From: Hymenobacter lapidiphilus
Lineage (GTDB): Bacteria; Bacteroidota; Bacteroidia; Cytophagales; Hymenobacteraceae
Assembly: GCF_013377885.1 (NCBI RefSeq)
Contig: NZ_JABKAU010000002.1
Location: 162,594 to 226,593 of the forward strand
Reading direction: 5' to 3'
Length of the DNA stretch: 64,000 nt
The notes beneath the pieces were generated by a model. The model saw nothing but the letters and a program-made list of their open reading frames with translations. It was not told the origin of the DNA and did no database searches. Positions 58,935 to 64,000 of this stretch are shown here, piece after piece. The translations under genes were made by a program, and so were the position numbers. Positions within the stretch are counted from its first letter, which is position 1, and each line of letters opens with the position of its first letter.

Positions 58935-59378
58935 CTCTTTTAACGTGGTAACAATGCGCATGCTGGCTTGCAGCGTTTTCTGCACGGGGCACTTGGAGGA
59001 AATGGTTTCCAGGCGCTGGCGCTGCTCGGGTGTGAGGGAACCGAGCAGTCGAAGCTCCTTATCTACCTGTTCGAGCAGCTGGCCGGCTTCCTCGCACTTC
59101 TCGCAGTCCTGCTCGTGTACACGGCCGTGGCGGAGGCGTACTTCCACGCCTTCGAGCGGCCACTGCTTGCGGCTGGCGTAGAGGCGTAGCGTAATGGCCG
59201 TGCAGGCTCCCAGGGCCGAAAGCAGCAGATCGTAGGGCGTGGGGCCTTTGTCGAGGCCGCCCACGCTTATGGGCTCATCGGCGAACCAGGTATGGCGGCC
59301 GGCCTGCACATCGGCCGTGAGGGCTTCGGGGCCGACTTTTACCAGTACCGAATAGTTGTTGGGGGCTGTATCCGTCAT
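58929..59378 (-). CDS. OsmC/Ohr-family peroxidase-like protein
   Basis: 149 residues. Family Cys residues are present: [20 protein letters not shown] (first) and [15 protein letters not shown] (second). The [20 protein letters not shown] segment carries two more Cys. Reduces organic hydroperoxides or acts as a thiol-based enzyme in the cytoplasm. Overlaps the terminator stem at its 3' end; 4 bases after it (leftward) begins the next feature. Confidence 0.9.
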   Translation of the reverse strand: MTDTAPNNYSVLVKVGPEALTADVQAGRHTWFADEPISVGGLDKGPTPYDLLLSALGACTAITLRLYASRKQWPLEGVEVRLRHGRVHEQDCEKCEEAGQLLEQVDKELRLLGSLTPEQRQRLETISSKCPVQKTLQASMRIVTTLKEE

Positions 59379-59381
59379 AGC

Positions 59382-59687
59382 TCAGACAGCGGGCATAGTT
59401 AGTTTTTGCATCAGCGCGTCGTTGGCCGGCGTCGAGTAGGCGCCGTAGGCACTCACCAGCAGCCCGCGCACGCCCTCATCCGACTCGATGGCGTAGAGAA
59501 TACTTTCGTCGCCGGGGTCAGTGTCGCCCTCGAAGCGGTAGAACTCGCGCACCTGGAAATTGGCAGGGTGCAGCTTTAGCTCCAGGCCGGGGCAGTGCAG
59601 GTGGTCATCGGCCAGGTTAAAATCCTGGTCGTAGCCGTGTTGCTGCAGGTCGCGGATGGCCCCGCTGAGCGTGTCGTAGGTTTTCAT
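59382..59687 (-). CDS. Small conserved protein often mislabelled as PRPP synthetase-like
   Basis: 101 residues: TLSGAIRDLQQHGYDQDFNL ADDHLHCPGLELKLHPANFQ VREFYRFEGDTDPGDESILY AIESDEGVRGLLVSAYGAYS. It has no PRPP-binding loop, so the common label is not supported by sequence. Probable cytoplasmic alpha/beta protein. Three bases from the OsmC start, in the same direction. Confidence 0.75.
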   Translation of the reverse strand: MKTYDTLSGAIRDLQQHGYDQDFNLADDHLHCPGLELKLHPANFQVREFYRFEGDTDPGDESILYAIESDEGVRGLLVSAYGAYSTPANDALMQKLTMPAV

Positions 59688-59783
59688 GGCTGGTTAGGGA
59701 AAGGCCCTATCAGCGGTACGCAGCCGCCAGCCAACCGTTGTGCCTTATTCGGGCCGGGCGGGCTCCGGCGGCCTCTCTCCCTC

Positions 59784-60848
59784 CTAGCGCCCGTCGCGGG
59801 CGGGGGGTAGGTCGAGGTTGAAAACAATGTCGCGCATGCACTTGAAATGGCCCTGCGGGCACTTATTGAAACCTATTTTTGAACAGGGCCGGCACGCGAG
59901 GCCTTCTACCTGCAGCAGCCGAAACTCGGTGCGATAGGGATACATGCCGAACTCGGGCACCGTGTTGCCCCACACGCTGAAAATCTCCTTCTGAAATGCC
60001 GCCGCTATGTGCATCAGCCCGGTGTCGTGGCTGACGACCAGCCGCGCCTGCCGCACCAACGAGGCCGATTGGTTGAGGTTGAACTTCCCACAAGCGTTGT
60101 AGATGATTGTCTGGGGTGCTTGCGGGCTTGCGTTTTTGGGGAAATAGTAGGGGCTGTCCGGAATACTGGGCGGCAGAGGCGGCGAGGCGGCCGCGCCCTC
60201 ATCAAAGGCCAGCTCGATGATGTGGCCGGTGCTTTCGTCGGTGGTGCCACCGAGCAGCACCACCGGCTGCCGCAGCAGGCCGCACAGCTCAATAATTCGC
60301 TCGGTGGGCAGGCGCTTGGTGGCGTGTTGCGCCCCGATGGCAAAGGCCACGTAGCCGTTGCGGAAAGCGGGCGGCAGCACCTCGGCCACTTCCACTTCGT
60401 CCTGTTCCGGAATGAAGTAATCGAGCCCCCGGTTATCGTTCTGCACGCCCAGCGGCGCAGCGGCGGCCAGGTAACGGTCAACGATATGTAGCCGGGGCAT
60501 GGTGTCAATCTTCCAGTTCACCAGCAGCCATTTGCGCGCATTCAGCTTGTCGAAGCTGCTCGACTTCACCCCCAGCCGGGCCTTGAGGATGGTGGTACGC
60601 AGGTTGTGGTGCAGGTCGATAACGAAGTCGAACTGCTCGGTCCGCAGCTCGGCCACCAGCTCGCCCAGGCTGCCCGTGAGGCAATGCACGCGGTCGACGT
60701 AGGGGTTGTTTTCCAGGATGCTGCGGAAGGCCGGTTTGGTGGCAAAGTGCACCACGGCCCCCGCCACCTGCTGCTTCACGGCCCGGATAACGGGCGTCGT
60801 CAGCACGATGTCGCCGATAGAGGAAAACCGCAGAATCAGAATCTTCAT
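59784..60848 (-). CDS. Glycosyltransferase family 9 (heptosyltransferase-like)
   Basis: 354 residues. N-terminal MKILILRFSSIGDIVLTTPV IRAVKQQ and C-terminal RLVVSHDTGLMHIAAAFQKE IFSVWGNTVPEFGMYPY are the GT9 marks (acceptor and sugar-nucleotide sites). It adds heptose or a related sugar to lipid A core. A Cys-rich end (GLACRPCSKIGFNKCPQGHF KCM) is typical of Bacteroidota members. Confidence 0.93.
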   Translation of the reverse strand: MKILILRFSSIGDIVLTTPVIRAVKQQVAGAVVHFATKPAFRSILENNPYVDRVHCLTGSLGELVAELRTEQFDFVIDLHHNLRTTILKARLGVKSSSFDKLNARKWLLVNWKIDTMPRLHIVDRYLAAAAPLGVQNDNRGLDYFIPEQDEVEVAEVLPPAFRNGYVAFAIGAQHATKRLPTERIIELCGLLRQPVVLLGGTTDESTGHIIELAFDEGAAASPPLPPSIPDSPYYFPKNASPQAPQTIIYNACGKFNLNQSASLVRQARLVVSHDTGLMHIAAAFQKEIFSVWGNTVPEFGMYPYRTEFRLLQVEGLACRPCSKIGFNKCPQGHFKCMRDIVFNLDLPPARDGR

Positions 60849-60867
60849 TTGTTCAGTTGAGGATAAA

Positions 60868-60972
60868 AGAACGTCATGCTGAGCGGAGTCGAAGCATCTC
60901 TACCGCTTCGTTGCGGTCGATAGAGTTAGCATTGCAGTAGAGATGCTTCGGCTTCGCTCAGCATGACGTTCT
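60868..60972. repeat. Dispersed repeat family B, inverted pair B6
   Basis: Left arm GAACGTCATGCTGAGCGGAG, right arm TTCGCTCAGCATGACGTTC, inner steps GAAGCATCTCTAC and GTAGAGATGCTTC. Between the GT9 and PolX genes. Confidence 0.92.
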
Positions 60973-60994
60973 TTCTGTTCAGCCAATGCCATTC

Positions 60995-62749
60995 TTACCC
61001 AAACAACGAATCCTGGAATTCGAGTGGGGGTTTGATGTTGGCTTTGCGCCGGGCGAAGTACTCGGCGGCTTCTTCCACTGACTTTGTGTTGAAGGTTGTG
61101 GATTTGGTGAGGCCGCCCTTGCGGCCCATCAGCACACCGTAGCGCATATCGGCGTAGCCGCTGGTGTGGTGGGCATCGGGGTTGATGCTGAGCTGCACAC
61201 CCTGCTCCAGCGCGTAGTGCACCCAGCGCCAGTCGAGGTCGAGGCGCCAGGGGTTGGCGTTGATTTCGATGATGACGTTGTGTTTGGCGCAGGCGTCGAT
61301 GATGGCCTTGTGGTCGAGCGGGTAGCCTTCGCGGCGCAGCAGTAGCCGGCCGGTAGGGTGGCCCAGCATGGTAGTGTAGGGGTTCTCGATGGCCCGCAAC
61401 ACCCGCGTGGTGGCTTTGCGTTCGTCCATTTTGAGGTTGGAATGCACCGAGGCCACAATGAAATCGAAGGTTTCGAGCACGGCCGGCGCGTAATCCAGCC
61501 CGCCATCCGATAGAATATCCGACTCGATGCCCTTGAAAATGCGGAACGGGGCCAGCTCCTGGTTGAGCTGGTCGATTTCCTGGTGCTGCTGGCGCACGCG
61601 CTCCACCGGCAGGCCATTGGCGTAGTGGGCGGCCTGCGAGTGGTCGCATATTCCGAGGTACTCGTAGCCGCCGTCGCGCAGGAAAGTGGCCATTTCGCGC
61701 AGGCTGTGGGTGCCGTCGGAGTAGGTGCTGTGGTTGTGCAGCGAGCCGCGCAGGTCGCCGGGTTCCAGCAGCTGGGGCAGCTTGTTTTCGCGGGCCAGCG
61801 GCAGCTCCCAAAGGCCCTCGCGCAGCTCGGGCTCCACGTACTGCAGGCCGGCGCGCTGGTAAAGGTCGGTTTCGGTGGCGAACTGCTCGCGCTTGAGCCA
61901 CTGGCGCAGGCTGGCCGGCTGGCCGAGCAGCAACTCGTCGGTCAGGGCGCCGCTCAGGTGGGCATCGGTGGCCGACGTAAGCAGCAGCTGGTTGGTGAAC
62001 TCGGCGGGTGCTACCAGCCGCACTTCTACTTGTACGCCCGAGGCCGTGGCCGTACCGCGCCAAGCAAACGGACCGCTACGGCGCGGGTCGGGCGTGAGGC
62101 CGTCGAGGTCGTTGAGGACTTGGCGGGCGGCGGCGGGGTTGGTGGTGGCCGCCACCAGCAGCACCGTTTCGATGGTTTCGAGGCGGCGGCGCACCTCTCC
62201 GCTCACGATGGCGCGCTCGGTGCCAGGCGCGGCCTCCAGGCGAGCCAGCAGCTCGTGGGCCAGCTCCTCACCTTGCGGGTACAGCAGCTTGCCGCGGCTC
62301 TGGTCGGTAAAGTCGAGGGCGTCGAGGATGGACTGCTGGGTTTTCTGGCCGAAGCCCTTGAGCTTGCTCACCTCATCGTTTTCGGCCGCCGTGCGCAGCT
62401 GGGCACCGTCTTCAATGCCCAGATCCTTCCACAGGCTGCGGATTTTTTTTGGGCCGATGCCTTTTATTTTCAGCAGCTCCACCACGCCGGGCGGGGTGGT
62501 GGCCAGCAGCCGGTCGAGCTCCTCGAACGAGCCGGTATCGAGCATTTCGGCTACTTTGGCGGCGGCGGTTTTGCTCAGGCCGGTGCGGTCGGGCAGGCCG
62601 GTGCGCTCCACGTCGGCCACCGGGAAGCCGAGGGCTTCCAGGGCGCTGGCGGTGCCTTCGTAGGCCCTTATTTTAAACGGATTTTCGCCGTGCAGCTCCA
62701 GCAGCTGGGCCGCCAGGCGAAAGGCTCGGGTGAGGGCGCGGTTGTCCAT
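60995..62749 (-). CDS. polX: PolX-like DNA polymerase/3'-5' exonuclease with degenerate polymerase site
   Basis: 584 residues from MDNRALTRAFRLAAQLLELH. Order: helix-hairpin-helix domain (LLKIKGIGPKKIRSLWKDLG, SKLKGFGQKTQQSILDAL), X-family palm region, then PHP nuclease domain with HNHSTYSDG (338-346), YLGICDHSQAAHY and NANPWRLDLDWRW. In the palm the metal-binding DxD of PolX (as in ETxxDLDxL) reads ETIETVLLV at 191-199, and the third Asp position is VEVR (241-244). So the nuclease part looks active but the polymerase part does not. The longer ATG at 62971 adds no family sequence. Confidence 0.9.
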   Translation of the reverse strand: MDNRALTRAFRLAAQLLELHGENPFKIRAYEGTASALEALGFPVADVERTGLPDRTGLSKTAAAKVAEMLDTGSFEELDRLLATTPPGVVELLKIKGIGPKKIRSLWKDLGIEDGAQLRTAAENDEVSKLKGFGQKTQQSILDALDFTDQSRGKLLYPQGEELAHELLARLEAAPGTERAIVSGEVRRRLETIETVLLVAATTNPAAARQVLNDLDGLTPDPRRSGPFAWRGTATASGVQVEVRLVAPAEFTNQLLLTSATDAHLSGALTDELLLGQPASLRQWLKREQFATETDLYQRAGLQYVEPELREGLWELPLARENKLPQLLEPGDLRGSLHNHSTYSDGTHSLREMATFLRDGGYEYLGICDHSQAAHYANGLPVERVRQQHQEIDQLNQELAPFRIFKGIESDILSDGGLDYAPAVLETFDFIVASVHSNLKMDERKATTRVLRAIENPYTTMLGHPTGRLLLRREGYPLDHKAIIDACAKHNVIIEINANPWRLDLDWRWVHYALEQGVQLSINPDAHHTSGYADMRYGVLMGRKGGLTKSTTFNTKSVEEAAEYFARRKANIKPPLEFQDSLFG

Positions 62750-62985
62750 GGCAGTAAAGGTAATGCGTGCGCAGGGGAACAGGTGTTGAGGGAACAACCA
62801 CAATACGCCGGTTACGGTCTGCCCGATGCGCCCGGCCGCCAGCCCTACCGATGCCCTGGCTGTGGCTGACGGCCCCGCGCAACTCTGGTGCGGCCGGCCA
62901 CTCGGCTGCCCTCGGCAGCCTTGTTTCGGTTGCCTGGTTCTTACTTTCCGTATCTTACTTTTACTATCCACCTATTTCTTCCGCC

Positions 62986-63387
62986 ATGCGCCTTTTCACC
63001 GTTTTTGCTGCCCTGAGCGTGCTCCTGCTGGCTGCCACCTGCAACCCCGAGTCGCAGGGTTCGCGCCTGCCGCCCAACCTGAAGCAGCTGGAAGGCACCT
63101 GGCTGCACGCCCACGAGGAGGATCAGGGCGATGTGCTGGTATACCGTCCCAACACGTACGCTTTTCCGCCTTCGCGGGGCCGCACGGGCTTTGCCTTTGA
63201 GCGCAACGGCCTGTTTACCCAGTACGACATTGCCCCCACCGACGGCCTCGAAGGCCATAAGGGCAGCTGGAAAGCCCAGAACGATCATACGCTGCTTATC
63301 AGCCTCGACGACAAGCAGGAGCCCGACTACCAGCTGGAGGTAATTTCGCTGGAAAACAACGTCCTGAAGGTGAAGCGCAAACAATAG
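62986..63387 (+). CDS. Small lipoprotein, lipocalin-like pattern
   Basis: 133 residues; lipobox LLAATC (Cys19). The mature part (LPPNLKQLEGTWLHAHEEDQ GDVLVYRPNTYAFPPSRGRT GFAFERNGLFTQY, HKGSWKAQNDHTLLISLDD, YQLEVISLENNVLKVKRKQ) shows the GxW start and strand order of small lipocalin-like lipoproteins. It resembles the next gene (63625). In-frame ATG at 62767 lacks any lipobox logic. Confidence 0.7.
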   Translation: MRLFTVFAALSVLLLAATCNPESQGSRLPPNLKQLEGTWLHAHEEDQGDVLVYRPNTYAFPPSRGRTGFAFERNGLFTQYDIAPTDGLEGHKGSWKAQNDHTLLISLDDKQEPDYQLEVISLENNVLKVKRKQ

Positions 63388-63461
63388 AAAACCGGGCACT
63401 TGCAACCTGCTGCCGGAGTTTCGGCTCCCGATGACAGGTGCTATTGCCCGATTTACTGAAC

Positions 63462-63605
63462 CTGTTTAGGAAGTGTCTGCTATTTAAATGAACGTCATGC
63501 TGAGCTTGTCGAAGCATCTCTACTGCCTCGTTGAACGCCCCACTACAAAGCAGTAGAGATGCTTCGACAAGCTCAGCATGACGTTCTAGTTGACTTCCTA
63601 AACAG
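63462..63605. repeat. MITE-like unit around repeat B7
   Basis: Outer inverted ends CTGTTTAGGAAGT (63462-63474) and ACTTCCTAAACAG (63593-63605) enclose the family B pair GTCATGCTGAGCTTGTCGAA GCATCTCTACTG and its mirror up to 63587. The whole 144-base block looks like a small non-autonomous element; no transposase is in the window. Confidence 0.75.
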
Positions 63606-63624
63606 CTTCACTATTTGCTTGCCT

Positions 63625-64000
63625 ATGCGTTTACCCCTTCATTTATCCGCCGCACTGCTCCTGCTTTCGGCAGGCTGCCAGAAAGACGACGAACCCACGC
63701 CGGACTACGTTTTTGGCCGGGCATGGTACAACACCTACCAGGCCGGCGAAGACGGGGCCACGGTTTTCTCGCCTACCAACCCCAACCTGGCCTGGCGCTA
63801 CGACGGCTTCCGCCTCAACGCCGATGGCAGCTTTCTGGAGTACGGCCTCGATGCCCTCGACAAGCCCGAGGAGCGGCCGGGTACCTGGCAGAGCGAGGGC
63901 AGCCAAACGTACCGCATCACGTTTCGTACCACAACCCGCAAGGGCTATCTGCTCCGCATTACCAAGCCGGCCAACGACCAGCTGCAGGCCCGGCGCGACT
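63625..64000 (+). CDS. Small lipoprotein, partial at window end
   Basis: At least 125 residues, lipobox LLSAGC (Cys18) in MRLPLHLSAALLLLSAGCQK. The body (YVFGRAWYNTYQAGEDGATV, WRYDGFRLNADGSFLEYGLD ALDKPEERPGTWQSEGSQTY RITFRT) parallels the gene at 62986: a GW/aromatic start, FERNG/FRLNADGSF, then GxW with following strands. The two are paralogues on either side of the MITE-like block. Confidence 0.7.
   Translation, partial: MRLPLHLSAALLLLSAGCQKDDEPTPDYVFGRAWYNTYQAGEDGATVFSPTNPNLAWRYDGFRLNADGSFLEYGLDALDKPEERPGTWQSEGSQTYRITFRTTTRKGYLLRITKPANDQLQARRD

Noticed and set aside
59382..59687. Phosphoribosyl pyrophosphate synthetase
   Set aside because: Only 101 residues and no PRPP-binding loop; the label is a known carry-over error.

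Overview
The window reads as a chromosomal segment of a GC-rich member of the Bacteroidota, most likely Cytophagales and close to Hymenobacter. The evidence is a type IX secretion sorting domain, TonB receptors with a carboxypeptidase-like N-terminus, a Rho factor with a long disordered Arg/Asn-rich insert, several Bacteroidota-type promoter elements (TAnnTTTG about 30 bases before starts), near absence of Shine-Dalgarno sites, and several families of dispersed palindromic repeats. The genus is an inference; there is no rRNA gene here. I found no tRNA, rRNA, CRISPR array, intact insertion sequence or prophage.

Layout. 1-338: end of a MeaB-type GTPase gene. 414-4351: a secreted metalloprotease and a DUF5916 outer-membrane protein. 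4532-7639: a BlaI/BlaR1-type repressor and membrane protease pair with three operator palindromes around its promoter. 7698-13485: a leftward cluster of ECF sigma factor, zinc-binding anti-sigma factor with HEAT repeats, two secreted DUF4097-like proteins and a TonB-dependent receptor. 13723-20258: folB, a DivIVA-domain protein, a WD40 protein, a phosphopantetheinyl transferase, a redoxin, a SirB1-like protein and a J-domain protein. 20381-21380: a small degraded island with a zeta-toxin remnant. 21416-28261: acyl-CoA carboxylase beta subunit, then MlaD, amidase and LptD (envelope building). 28511-33918: panB, an RluA pseudouridine synthase, a fatty acid desaturase, and the conserved rpsP-rimM-trmD-rplS ribosome operon.

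34088-44176: an M1 peptidase with a long C-terminal domain, a pyrophosphatase-like lipoprotein lacking the catalytic aspartates, a PTPS/folE pterin pair, an SDR epimerase and a class A penicillin-binding protein. 44267-49865: a membrane-protein region with four or five tiny membrane proteins, a DUF4173 protein, an HTH_34 winged-helix regulator and two further membrane proteins; two genes here share a CTTTG-N5-CAAAG palindrome in their leaders, which suggests a small local regulon. 49928-54714: methyltransferase, UbiA prenyltransferase, a lipoprotein, a DsbA/FrnE oxidoreductase and a T9SS-secreted protein. 54902-64000: rho and serS (divergent), OsmC, a GT9 glycosyltransferase, a PolX-like protein with a degenerate polymerase site, and two related small lipoproteins.

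The strongest candidates for something new are the BlaR1-like sensor without a penicillin-binding domain and its triple operator, the HTH_34 palindrome regulon over small membrane proteins, the pseudo-pyrophosphatase lipoprotein, the PolX protein with lost metal ligands, and the three or more families of palindromic repeats, one of which forms a MITE-like unit and one of which supplies the end of a coding sequence.
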